From: Acanthochlamys bracteata
Taxonomy: Eukaryota > Streptophyta > Magnoliopsida > Pandanales > Velloziaceae
DNA length: 64,000 bases
Assembly: GCA_019914995.1 (NCBI GenBank)
Contig: CM034133.1
Coordinates: forward strand, 9,194,495 to 9,258,494
Reading direction: 5' to 3'
The notes under the pieces were generated by a model. That model was not told where the DNA came from. It ran no database searches and was given only the letters and a program-made list of their open reading frames with translations. Numbering within the stretch: the stretch's first letter is position 1; each line of letters begins with the position of its first letter. This document shows positions 1 through 11,491 of the stretch, one piece after another. Made by a program: the position numbers and the translations under genes.

Positions 1-839
1 TTAAAAACGTAAATTTGTAGAAACTCTAAATTTGATAGGAGAAAATAAAATTTTGAGATTTTGAAATATACCTATGGTGTTTTTTAATATCACTGAACAC
101 CACTCTTTTATTTCATATGTTGAGTTCATACTATTTTACATATTTTAATTACTATTTTGAACTATACTTTTATCCAAATTCTAACTCTACTTCATATATT
201 TCGGTTCTAACTATGAACTCTATTTGTATGAAATTTTACTTTTTACTAAATTTTATTTTTATAAAATTATTTTTATAAAACTCATTTACATACAATTAAA
301 ACAGTCGCTAGTTCTGTAATTCTCTTTAATACTGTCTAAAATATTAAATCTTTATCATAAAGTTGAACTATCACCCCTTCGTAGAAAGTGGGTGTTTAGT
401 GAGAATTTGGTTAGACTGTTTCATAACAAGTTTCATAAATGTGTTATGCATAATTAATTTTATGTTATTGACAATTTCAACTTTAGAAACTCATTATAAC
501 TACAAATAAAAACTTAGTTGGAAACTTCTTGAATACACATTCTCACTCAAGTTGTATTTTCCTACAAATTATACGACCATTTGTCTTACGAAAATATAGT
601 TAAACGCATAAAATTTTCTTTGTTTTTTGTTTACAAAAACTTCAATTTTTTGAAGAATTCTTACCAACAATACATGTCAAATTACTATTAAACTTTAGTC
701 GCTATTATTATTAGCGATCGGTTTTTCGATTGCAACTTATTTTTTGTATAGCCACTAATATTGTTTAGCTTTTGTTGCAGTGGTTATCACCTATAAAATA
801 TAAGAATTTATTTTGAGCTCTTCTTTGATAAAAATTTCA
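1..839. other. A+T-rich intergenic DNA
   Basis: No convincing coding frame, RNA gene or delimited element was seen. The stretch is A+T-rich with scattered homopolymers. Confidence 0.6.
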
Positions 840-1115
840 GTCATTTTCATTTCTTACGTTGATGGTCGGAAAGGAGCGGCGGTGGGCGATTGGTCCGGCA
901 GGTGATTACCGACGTCTCACGGGAGTCACGTGCGGCGGGCCCCACACGCGCCTGTATATTCCTCTTCTTTTTTTGGTGGGCCCCACATATCTTTCTTCTT
1001 TTTGTTCGTTCCAATCATGCGCTGCTCATGCAAAAGTACAAAAGAAAGAAAAAAAATTCCACACATGTGAACGAGAAAACTGACAAACTAAGGAGTTAAG
1101 TGGGGCCCGCTTATC
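840..1115. promoter_or_regulatory. G+C-rich promoter-like island with GGGCCCCAC motifs
   Basis: This G+C-rich patch in very A+T-rich surroundings carries a G-box core (CACGTG, near 926) and three copies of a GGGCCCCAC/GTGGGGCCC motif (about 937, 977 and 1101). Motifs of this type are bound by class I TCP factors in plants. Open frames of about 70 codons cross it but resemble nothing I know. No gene was recognised downstream on either strand, so this may be the promoter of a gene outside the window, a non-coding RNA promoter, or an orphan. The motif cluster is visible; the promoter function is inferred. Confidence 0.4.
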
Positions 1116-2302
1116 TGTCTCAACAGTTAATTGCATTTGCAATAGTAGACTATTAAGTTCATTAATTACATTCGTTCTCAGGTAAGAGTATTCGTGTACC
1201 GGTTTCGATTCAATTGAAGTAACGATTAGACGATGTTATCGTTTTTTATATGGACTCCTATTATATTGTTTTTGAAAAATTAGTACATTCATATTGGATA
1301 GCTGATGTCGTTGTTTGCGAATGCGTTTTGTGTGCATTTTTCAAATGATTCCCCACAATACAGCTTAAAACTAATTGTTTTAGACTTTACAGTTTATTTA
1401 AATTAAACTAAGTAAACAAATTATACATTATATATATATATATATATATAAGTTTTTTATTTAAAAATTAATAGTTTTTAAAAACTTTCCAATTTTTTTA
1501 CGAAAATTTAAAAAATACAGGTAATTTATACATTATATATTATGTATAATTTATTATTTTAAGTTAATAAATAAGCTTATTGTTTAAAAATTTTCACCAA
1601 TTTTTATAATTATTTTATGTTAGTTTGCATTTTCAATTGACACTAGAATCGGAATTTGGTTGGTGTGATTAGTTTAATTGTTTGACCACATGGTTCACGA
1701 ACAATAAGAAAATTAGTAGCTCATATTCAAACCTATGCCTCCCACACGCATGTAGATCATTCAAGTACTTCGATGTGCAAAAACAAGATATATAGACCCC
1801 AATTATGCAGTATGTTAATATAGTGGCCTAATTTAGTAATATAATTCGCGGCGAGTGTAATGTCACATGTTTAGTAGGGGCCTTATTATTCCGTGGACCT
1901 GTTTTCACATGTTTACTGACACGTGTGCAACAACGATAGGTAGCTCATGATAAACGTGAAAGTGGTTGTATGTTTTATTTCTTTTCATTTTATTCTATTT
2001 TTAATTTGGCGTGATACTGAAATTTCATACCGAAAATTTTTTAAAATAATTTGAAAGGTATAAATTATTGTATCGTATCATATAATTAGAAATTTTTAAA
2101 TTATTCTTAAAAAATTGTACACACAGTTATTTCAAACATGGTGTGATCTATTTAGTAGTTCAAAAAAATTTTTTTATCAAATTTTATTATTTATATTATT
2201 TTAATCAAAAGACTGTCCTAAAAGATATTATATTAGAAAGTCTTTTCAACTAAAAAATAACTAGAAAAAAGAAAATGCTGATAGAGTGTAAAAAGTGCAT
2301 AC

Positions 2303-2342
<40 letters not shown>

Positions 2343-4824
2343 CATTTATTTTTAAAAAAATTTTAAAAATTTTTTATTAAAAAATTTATTTTATAAGTAT
2401 GGTCAAACGTCTCTTATATGTATATAGTAATAAATCGACATTAAGAACTATAGCATTAAGATCGTGTTGTGTTTCACATGTAATGCAACAAAAAGAAAAA
2501 AAAAACCAACTAGTATCCCAAATCCCAATAGTAGATAGCTTGGAAAATTTTTGGATTTGCATAGCTTTTGCGGCCAAACTTTGGTTTGGTTATTAGTAGT
2601 AGGCATGTTTTTAACACTTTGTTCCCTTCTATTGATTACTAGAGATATTTTAATCAAGTGTAACGTTGAAACGAAAAGTTTTAAAGGATTGTTAAACTAA
2701 GATATTTTAGGTGGACCTAAATTTTAGTGAGATTTTTAAAAAATAATCTTAATTTTTTAGCTTAAATAAATTAAATAAATAAATAATATATATTAACTGT
2801 TTTTTAAGCTTATTTTAACTGTTTTTTATTTTAAATTTTTAATAAAATTTATACAATATTTATAATTTTTTTAAAATTTAAATCTAAAAAGTTAAATATT
2901 TATAAATTTTATTATTTTATTATTTAAAATTTTTTATTTTAGTCACTCCTCAACATTTCCTACATCATACGTTCAATTTTAATATTTAGAAAAATATCAG
3001 ATGATCATGTTTTACTATTCAGCCTTTGTTTGGCAAGTTATCACCTATTAAATGGAATTTACAACAATTTTTAACTAGGACATAAACATTTCACCTGAAA
3101 TAATATTTATAACATTTCCCCTAAAGTAATTCGCATATAAACCACAGAAAATGCTTGGATAAGATGAACCATGCGTGATTCTGTGATTTAAAAAAAAAAA
3201 AAATCGTTCTCAGAAAGTTATCTGTCACGAGTGTTTCAAATTATCATGAACTCTGTTTTTATATTAAATGCTAGACGTTTTTTTCACTAAAGTGATTTTT
3301 TAAATCTAAATTTTATAATAAATTATTAAATTTTGAGTTTTCAAAATAAATAAATTATTAAAAATAGATATGTTTTTGTTTCCTAAAAAATCTTTAAAAC
3401 CATTGCCGTGAGATTTCAACTACTATTGATTTTCATAATAAATGTAGCAAAACTTTTATGGCAAATTAATCAAACAAGTTTTGAAATGAAGGCCACATCT
3501 TTCATTCAGTCTTTTTCTTATCAATTAATAACATTTTGGAACTTTTATGAACAATTATGAGCAATTAATTTTGCTTATGCCTGGTTTTTCTTATTTGGCT
3601 CCCTTCAATTTAAAACTGAAAAGATAAAAATTTATTTTTATATAAAAAAATAAAAAAAATTCTCAATGTGAAAGTTATTTTTAAAATTATTTCTCAAAAA
3701 ATTGTTTGAATTTAGGAGCTTGAAGTTTTATACGAAAAATTACAATGTTAACAAAAAGCCATCTAAACACATTAACAGTCACATGGCTAAAGGCCCATAA
3801 CCATAATATCTCAATATAGGCCGCCCGGCCCAAGTTGTAGTGCATGTTTAGGAGTGCTCCTCAAATATTTCTACGTTTCTATTTTAACTTTTCAAATTTC
3901 AAAAACTTTTTATAATTTTATAGAAAGTTTTTATATGTATACTTTTTATTATTTTTTAAAGCTAAAAATGCACTTTATTTTAAGAAACTTTAAACAATCT
4001 AGTAATTTATCTGGTATGGTTTTCTACTTTTCTCTGAAGAAACAATGAATTGTAGCAGCAAAGAAAATGGTCTCTAGTGCTTTTGGCATTACTTATCCGA
4101 GCTTTTCAACTATTATTTTTTAATAAATTTTTTATAATATTTTATATTTTTATAATATTTTTAAAAATATAAAATGTTTTATATCGTTAAAATTTTATTA
4201 TTATTTATATTTATATTTCATGAGATAAAAAAACTTATTTTTAAAATAAAATAAAAATATTCTCCTGTTCGCTAAAAGTTATATTTCGTGTAAAGTACTC
4301 CCAAGCACACTGTTACTGACCAAGCAGCTTCAGGTACGAATTATAATGTTGAAGAGATATCATACTTCTGCCAAGTATCGCTATCGTTAGAACTTAATAA
4401 AAAGCAAGTTTTACAAAAGTGAACTGTAGAAAGTAAGTTATAAAAAGGTACAGGAAATTCTAAGGAAGTGACTTTTTGAAAGAAAAAAGTCACTTTTGGA
4501 TGCGAAAGAACGCGTCCGTTGTGAGGCATATTGTAAATTTCATAGTGATAATTTTGCAGAACTTTGAATGCAAGTACACTTACATACTCAGTACGTATCT
4601 GGTAGCAACTTGAACATACTGAGGAGTTTTTTTCCTACTTCAGAATGATAGATGAATATATATTGAATTTCTGCGGTGCAGTTTTCTGCAGGTATATGTA
4701 CATCAATCGAGGGCAGCACAATGGAGGAGGCCATACAATAAGTGCCCCCGTGTGCATGTTGTGAATAAATGTTGCTAAATTCTATTTACCCAAAACATTT
4801 GAAAAGAAAACGAACGTTGTTCTG
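1116..4824. other. A+T-rich intergenic DNA with MITE-like debris
   Basis: No gene was recognised. It contains (TA)n tracts at about 1430-1452 and 2303-2337, and A/T-rich segments resembling MITE interiors. One lies at about 3845-4305, bounded by a TTTAGGAGTGCTCC-like left edge and a TACTCCCAAGCA-like right edge. Confidence 0.5.
2303..2338. repeat. (TA)n microsatellite
   Basis: Uninterrupted TA dinucleotide run of about 18 units. Confidence 0.9.
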
Positions 4825-6852
4825 TCACGATGAACGGTTGTTGTGATTCAATAGGTCAGGAAGGGTTATCTTTCCGTTTTTGTTCAGGTCTAGCTTGTTG
4901 AACTGGTTGCAGATTTGTAGTACGTCTTTCTCGCTGATCCTTCCCATCTCCTTCAGCTTGTATATCACGAACTCAGATTTGCTGCCACCAGAAATAGCAT
5001 TCTTGGTTATTACAGGATTTAACAACATCTTGAAAGAACCTAAAACCCTCGGTTAACGAAACCTGATCCTTAAATGACCTAAGATCAAATATCTAAACTA
5101 ACCGCAATTTTGTTAATGACCACCTAACTTTATTGAAGTTCTACCGAGCGTTGTAGTGATACTGATCTCAAAACAATTTGAAACTTGGTGTAACAACTAT
5201 TTTATCAATATTTTCATTCTCAAAAGATATATAGCAGATGCCACCTTGGTGAAACATAATTACCTTGAAAGTGAAGCAGAATCATAGTAAAGCTGCAAAC
5301 CTCCGCTATCCTGATCATAGAATTATCATAGGATTCATATTTCTAAACATGCCCTTGTCATGAAAGAAATGCACTATACTTGGGCAATTCTTGGATCTAG
5401 CAATGGCTACTGAGACTTCTTATGGGAAAAATCTGTATTAGAGTTCATACACCAAAGTATTGAAGATTGACTCTCCCTTAAATTTCAAAAAAGTTAGACA
5501 CCCTCTAGCTGGCTAAAGGCCCTAAGATTATGGTTACACACATACTACATGACAACTCATGCGAATACTATCCCATAATTTAGCATGGAACTCTCTAACA
5601 TTTCATTTGGAAGGAATAAAAAGACAAAAGGATTTTGTGAAAGAAATCACCCACAAAAGTTTGAGAAACACAAGCCTTGTGTTCTCATGTATAATGGATT
5701 GCAGCATATCTTTCATAAAGCAGCAATTAGTCTAAAAAATCGAACCATGATAAAATGAAGGCATGGAATGATGTCCATAAATGAATCATAAACCAGAACT
5801 ACTCATTCAAGTAGCTCGACTTACCTAATGAAACCGTTGTGGTTGAGGTCAGCAGCAAGCAAATCCTCTACCGTCAAGTCCCTATGCAGGACCCACTCCG
5901 CAAGCCTTCTATGCCGCTTATCAATCCTAGCTTCTGCCAAGTACAGGAAAGCCCTTGCAACTGCAAGGGTCGACACCAGTAGCCAGAACGAAGCAAATAT
6001 CCTCCCCGACAAACTCGTGAAAGCCCGATCCCCATACCCAACAGTTGTAACTGACATAACCGACAAGTAAATCGAATCAATCCAATCCAATCCTTCTACA
6101 TGATGCAAAACAACTGCTCCAGCACCAATACATAGCACCACAACACCAATGGCAATCCCAACCTTCAATCTAATCCTCATCCTCCCTTTCTCCGCATCAA
6201 AGATATAATTCACCCCACCTGCCCCGGCTCTGGCAGTTTCAAGAATCATGCTTTCTTGGACATCTAGTATATAATTAAGCGCGGCAGACAACAACACATC
6301 AACAATTCCAAATCCAACAAGAACGAAAAGGCATGCGAAAACTTTTGTCGCAGGTGTTAAAGGGGTTATATCCCCGTACCCAATCGTGCTTAGAGTAACG
6401 ATACAGAAGTAAACCGCATCGACAGCCGGGTGCGTTTCAATGCCGGAGAAACCAGTAGGCACCGTTGAGTAAACAATCACACCTAGACACAAGTAAATCA
6501 GAAAAAGAACAGTTGCGACAGTTAGAATCGATGCCGAAGAACCAAAGTTTGGTTTTTTCGCATTGGTGTTCGATTCATATGAACTTCTTGTTTCAGAATC
6601 AATCAGATCACGCATGGCTGCCATTGCCGGAGCTGTTCGAGCTCTTTGCAACTGAGCTGATCTCTTCTTTATTGCAGCCGGTTGCGGTCGAGGCGGCGGG
6701 CATTCGATATCGCCGCCGAAGAGAGGCTTCGAAAAAGAAGATGATGACACGTGGCGGTTGAGCAGCGTGTCTTCGTCGATCTCAGAGTAAGGTAGAGGGC
6801 TGGAGAGATGGGTTTGAAGCAAAGGAGTAATCAAGAATGGATCTCCTTCCAT
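4825..6852 (-). CDS. TPK: Two-pore domain potassium channel (TPK/KCO family), two exons
   Basis: CDS is complement(join(4825..4981, 5825..6852)), 394 residues. The donor after ATT-AG (phase 2) and the acceptor ggcag|C recreate the Ser of the first EF-hand. The family forms dimeric K+-selective channels, mostly vacuolar, that are activated by Ca2+ and 14-3-3 proteins. Visible in order: a cytosolic N-tail with a 14-3-3-type motif RARTAP (70-75); first helix about 107-129; pore 1 with filter IGYGD (157-161); two helices (about 170-195 and 231-250); pore 2 with filter VGYGD (271-275); last helix about 284-306; EF-hand 1 loop D335-E346, split by the intron; and a second EF-hand-like loop from D374 (DLNKNGKITLPD), whose final position is Asp instead of Glu. 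Both filters are canonical GYGD, so this is a two-pore TPK and not a one-pore KCO3 type. The N-tail resembles the TPK2/3/5 subgroup, but the subgroup is uncertain. Nothing looks broken. Confidence 0.95.
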
Positions 6853-6869
6853 TTTTCAGATTGAAAATC

Positions 6870-8897
6870 GACGAGAAAATACGAAGAAACCGTTTTTCTG
6901 AAAACTTTTTGAAGATTGAATGAAAAAGTTTGAATCTTTCTTGCTTCTCTGTTGGGCCTTGAAAGTGTTGTGTGCAGGGACGAAATGGAAGAGAAGGAAA
7001 GAAGAGTGAGTAGGACAGGAAGAGTTAATCTGAACCGTTCATGATGAAATCAATGCTGGTTATGTGTTGAGTCTCATAGGAGGAAACAAATTGTATTGAA
7101 CCTTTGCAGGAAAAGGTCTTCCATAATCACTATTATGAATAAAAGTCCTCATATTTTTCTTTTTAAGTTTTAATATGCAAGAACTGCTATTTATCATGCA
7201 CGTTTGGATCCTAATATGCATCAGAGAAAATGTCCTGGTATATGGTTGGAAAATAAATCTAGAGAAATGTCTTAAAAATCAGACCCATCACTGAACTAGA
7301 GAACCCACAAAAAAGTTACGATTGCACTGTTGAACTAAATGGTTATTGAATCACAATCAAACTGTAAAAACTCGAGCAAATTTAATAGGACTAAATCAAA
7401 CCAGTCCATGATTTTTCTAGTTAAATTGGTCGGTTTGATTCATATTTTAAACTAATAGTGAAAGTGCATCTGAATTATTATGTTCTTTTAGTAAAATATG
7501 AGTTATTAAAAAATAATAATTTTAAAATAAATTATTATAAATAATTTTATTAAAAATGTTTTTAATTTTTTAAAAATGAGATGAAAGTAAGCTAAAAATA
7601 ACCTTTTAATAAAAGGTACTACGTTATTAGAGTGAAAAAAAAAACACATTCTAAAACAAACAATAATAAAAATAATATAAATGCAAGAAGTAACATTAGA
7701 GGTCTTGTTTGGAAAATTTACTATACGTAAGCATAAAATCATTAATCAAGGTGGGACCCATTAATATATAAACAAAGCCATGTCACTAATAAAACCAAAA
7801 AGCCACTTGTTGTTCATGCAGTTTCTGCTTATGGCGCTATTTTGCAAAGAAGAGGCACATTGAAGTTAGTCAATTTGTTTCTTTTTTAATAGAGCGTGAC
7901 ATTTTCAGAAAGACTAGTTTGAAACTTTTGTTGCTTTTTCTAAACCTAAGAATTGAAAATCTTTATTGATTTGATATTTAATTATAAGAAATTTAAATGT
8001 TATAGTAAAGCCACTTGTTTTAAAAGGAGTTTGTGCTTTTGTGGTGGTTTGTGGTGCCACTTTGCATAGAAGAAATCATGATAAGTATGTTTACATAAAA
8101 AGTAAAAAGTAATTTTTAAAAATTAAATTAAATATTAAAAATATTTAATAACAAAATAATTTTTTATTTAAGTTTGGTATTAATAGTAAGTTTTAAATTT
8201 TGAATTTTTTAAAAATTATTTATTTTATATTAATTATGAATTTTAAAAAAATAAATTTTAAGGAGTTGATAAACACACCTGATATATTTGTGTATCAATT
8301 TTCTCTTTTAATAAACATGACAGTTTTTTAAAAGTAAAATTTTTATAAAATAAACTTAATATTTTTATTTAAGAAAATAATAATATTATATAAAATTTTT
8401 ATGATATATAATTTTAAAATTTTAAATTTTTTTATAAAATATTTAAATTTATTTAAAATAATAAGTACTTCAAATATAATAGAATACTCCCTTAGAAGGA
8501 CTAGTTTGAAATGATGATGCTTTTATAATACTAAGAAATTAATATGTTTATTGATTTATAGCAAGGGAGTATTTTAACTTTACTTTTAACTTAGTTTTTT
8601 TTTAAAAAAAGGTTTCAAGTTCTGTGTTTGTTTTTACAAACTTATATTTACAAGATTTATTTCCTAAAGTTTATTCTCGGATGACTTTTTGATAAATACG
8701 CAAACCTCAATTATAAATTTTTTTTGCTCTTTGTAATTATCTATTTTATCTACATAACAATTTTTATTTTTTAATTTTTTTTATAAATATATAAATTTAT
8801 GGAAAAATTTAAAAATATAAAAAAATTTTATTATATATTTTAATTATTATTTTTTGATAAAAAAATAAAACTTATTTTAAATAAAAATAAATATCCG
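6870..8897. other. Intergenic DNA with degenerate tandem duplication
   Basis: The TPK 5' flank runs to about 7120. Then follows A+T-rich DNA in which a stretch at about 7790-7990 (GCCACTTGT ... TTTGCAAAGAAG ... GACTAGTTTGAAACTTTTG) recurs at 8005-8080 and 8495-8560. The second copy is opened by about 400 bp of A/T-rich, MITE-like sequence. No coding content was recognised. Confidence 0.5.
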
Positions 8898-8975
8898 ATG
8901 TCTAGACACGTGGCAATGATCATTGACACAAACGGACGGTGGGCGAAAGCCGGAAGAGTTCCGGACAAATGGTGA
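8898..8975 (+). pseudogene. Cis-prenyltransferase motif-I fragment
   Basis: A 25-codon frame from ATG 8898 encodes a peptide beginning MSRHVAMIIDTNGRWAKAG. It matches the substrate-binding motif I of cis-prenyltransferases; the neighbouring intact gene has RHVAVIMDGNSRWAKARG. It lies about 250 bp upstream of that gene on the same strand. The Asp-Gly-Asn core has become Asp-Thr-Asn and a stop follows after PDKW, so it cannot be a working enzyme. It is best read as the remnant of a tandem duplicate whose remaining exons were lost or are unrecognisable. Confidence 0.75.
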
Positions 8976-9163
8976 TGGTTGTAGTTACTTATAAGTTTAA
9001 ACTACATATACTGAAGTAGACCGTAAGCCAGATTTATTTAATAAATGGTTTTGTATGGTCGTGGAATTTTCTTCTATATGTAGAACTTGACTAAGTCAAG
9101 AACATCTATTCTGATTTTGGCACGAATGAACTAATACTAATATATAACATATAGAGGGCACGT

Positions 9164-9171
9164 TATATATA
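9164..9171 (+). promoter_or_regulatory. Candidate TATA box of the cis-prenyltransferase gene
   Basis: TATATATA lies 53 bp before the ATG at 9224, in a suitable place for a short 5' leader. Other TATA-like words occur just upstream, so the assignment is tentative. Confidence 0.4.
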
Positions 9172-9223
9172 CAACTTGAATATATAGTGCGATTCATTTC
9201 ATTCATTCAATATCACTCAATCA

Positions 9224-10229
9224 ATGGAACTATCATTTGCATTGCCGGTGACTCCAGTTGCTGACCGCTACCGTCACCGTAGGCAGCTTGCCGTGACCGC
9301 TTCGTTAAGTAGAGAACAGGAAACAACATTACCGGAAGCGTTAACGAGAGGTGATTTGCCTAGACATGTTGCGGTGATCATGGACGGAAACAGTCGCTGG
9401 GCGAAGGCTAGAGGGTGGCCTTCATCTTTCGGGCATGTAGCTGGGTACAAGAGATTTAAGGAACTTGTATGGAATTCTGCCGCGTGGCGGATACCTGTGC
9501 TTACCGTTTTCGCATTTTCTGCAGAAAACTCCCGTCGCTCTAAGGCTAGTATTACCGTACGTCCGGCCGGAGAGAATTTTCCGAGTAATTACTTTGATTG
9601 ATTCTGTTTTAAAACTTTTGTTTTCTTTAGGACGAGGTGGATTTTCTTTGGAAGATGTTCGAAGGGTTTGCTCTAAAGCACCTCGAGGATTACCACAAGT
9701 AACTAAGACGCAGAAATTTTATCGAAACAATTTTGAAAGAAGGGTTTTAAAACTTTGAGATTATGGTTTTGATTGCAGGAAAGCGATAAGGATATGCCTG
9801 ATCGGCGACTCCACGAAGATGCCTAAAACGCTCTACAACATACTGAAAGAAGCTGAGAATCTAACAAGGCTCAACACAGGGCTCCAGCTAGTTGTCGCAA
9901 TGGGTTACAGCGGGCAAAGGGACATAACACAAGCATGCCAGAGAATTGCGCACAAGGTTCAAGTCGGAGAGCTGCAACCTTCAGACATCAGTGAATCACT
10001 TGTTGAGCAAGAGCTTGAAACGAACTGTATTCCAGATTTTCCGTACCCTGATTTACTCATCAGGACCAGCGGAGAACTGAGGCTGAGTAACTTCTTGTTG
10101 TGGCAGTCGGCGTATTCTGAGCTGTTCTTTACGGATTCATATTGGCCTGATTTCGAGAAAGATGACTTTGTCGAAGCTCTGTGCTCGTTCCAGTCACGCC
10201 AGAGAAGGTTCGGCGGAAGAACGGCATGA
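9224..10229 (+). CDS. Cis-prenyltransferase (undecaprenyl/dehydrodolichyl diphosphate synthase family), three exons
   Basis: Proposed CDS join(9224..9556, 9631..9698, 9779..10229), 283 residues. The enzyme adds isopentenyl diphosphate in cis to an allylic diphosphate; product length cannot be read from sequence. Visible: motif I HVAVIMDGNSRWAKARG with its catalytic Asp, then LTVFAFSAEN, DEVDFLWKMFE (exon 2), IRICLIGDSTK, MGYSGQRDI, and the C-terminal diphosphate-binding PDLLIRTSGELRLSNFLLWQ. About 45 residues precede motif I and are rich in Ser, Thr and Arg, so a plastid transit peptide as in short-chain plant CPTs is plausible but unproven. The usual NWxRP motif reads ENSRRSK (Trp and Pro lost). 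The exon 1 donor is ambiguous: GT at 9557 adds four residues (ASIT), whereas a GC donor at 9545 gives ENSRRSK-DEVDFL with family-standard spacing. Both keep the frame. Confidence 0.88.
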
Positions 10230-11491
10230 CGAGACCACCCTATTGCTGAATATATCAGGCATGTTTGAGTAAACCTGTAACAGCAGCAGTATCAAAGTAT
10301 CAAACCGTTTTAGATAAATTTGGTCTTGATTCATCAGCAAATCAAAGATGAAAACCTTCGTATTTACATGCATTTTGTAGTTTTGAATCGAATTTAATTA
10401 ATTTTAGGGCTTGTTTTAGTAAAGTAGTTAAGAATTAAAATTTCAAATCAAGAGTTTAGAAAATTTGAACTTTTAGTTTCTACTTCTTTTCTGATTCTCA
10501 AAAGAATAGAATGTATAATCAGAATCGTTATTAAATATTTTTTATTTATAATTAAAAATTAGAATCTAATGTCTCTTTTAACTTAAGGAGATTCACAATT
10601 TATTTTAGTAACTTAACTAAATATTTACTTTATCTGTACTCATTCAATTCTTACACTAGCGTCAGATCATGTTCGGAGAAACTTTTTTCTCAACTTTTTA
10701 TTTTATATTTTTAAATAAAATTTTTAAATATTTTTTAAAATTTTAATAGTATAGAAAAATTCTACATCATAAAATTTTTTTATTTTTTTTAAAATAAAAA
10801 ACAGAACTTATTTTTTAAAAATTATTTTTTTAAAAATTATTTTTTAATAAGCACTTTTAAATATTCTTCACTCTAAGAAACCTGAATACGTTTTAATTTT
10901 TAATTTTAATTTATTAGTAAATTTTTATAATATTTAAAAAAATTAAAATTTAAAAAAATTATTATTGTTTACGTTATAAATTTTTATTATATTATTATTT
11001 TGAAATAAAACAAAATTTTATTAAAAAACTTACAAATAATTTTTATTTTAAAATAATTTAATTTTATAAATATTTTCTAGTATTCTCTAGGTCCGTGCTT
11101 TTTATCTTAACTAAATTCGCATAAAAGAATTAACAATTATGCTGATCTACGAAGGGTACCACCACTCCAAGGTAAAATCATAGAAGTAAACAGCAAGAAA
11201 AATTATTGAGATGTTAATTTTGTTTAAATAAAGTACTAGTGGACCTAGCTTGAGAAAAGAAGAAACTACACAAGGCAGTTGTTTACTAACAGCCAGAAGA
11301 AGAGGAATCTACCACCACGTTCCTCTTTTCCGTTGGCTTTTCTCGCACTCTCAAAATTTTTCATCAAGAGTTGCTCTACATTTCAATTAATTCCTAAACA
11401 GAATCTTAACTAAATTCGCTCAATTAATAGATCGATTTGATAGGTTCGAGTTGTTGATTTTTAAAGAATTTTTTTGGAATTTTTTTATTTG
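10230..11491. other. Intergenic DNA, including the Yippee gene 5' leader
   Basis: About 10.4-11.1 kb is A+T-rich with MITE-like character. The stretch from about 11270 to 11491 is less A+T-rich and is likely the promoter and 5' untranslated leader of the downstream Yippee-like gene. Confidence 0.45.

Noticed and set aside
859..1099. Two overlapping ~70-codon frames in the G+C-rich island
   Set aside because: They overlap in different frames, have no domain-like content and sit on promoter-type motifs; treated as chance.
2386..4529. Several 60-70-codon frames on both strands
   Set aside because: Composition is dictated by A/T-rich DNA. There is no similarity to known proteins and no splice context.
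5828..6761. Open frames overlapping the TPK exon in other frames
   Set aside because: Shadow frames of the potassium channel, which has unambiguous motifs.
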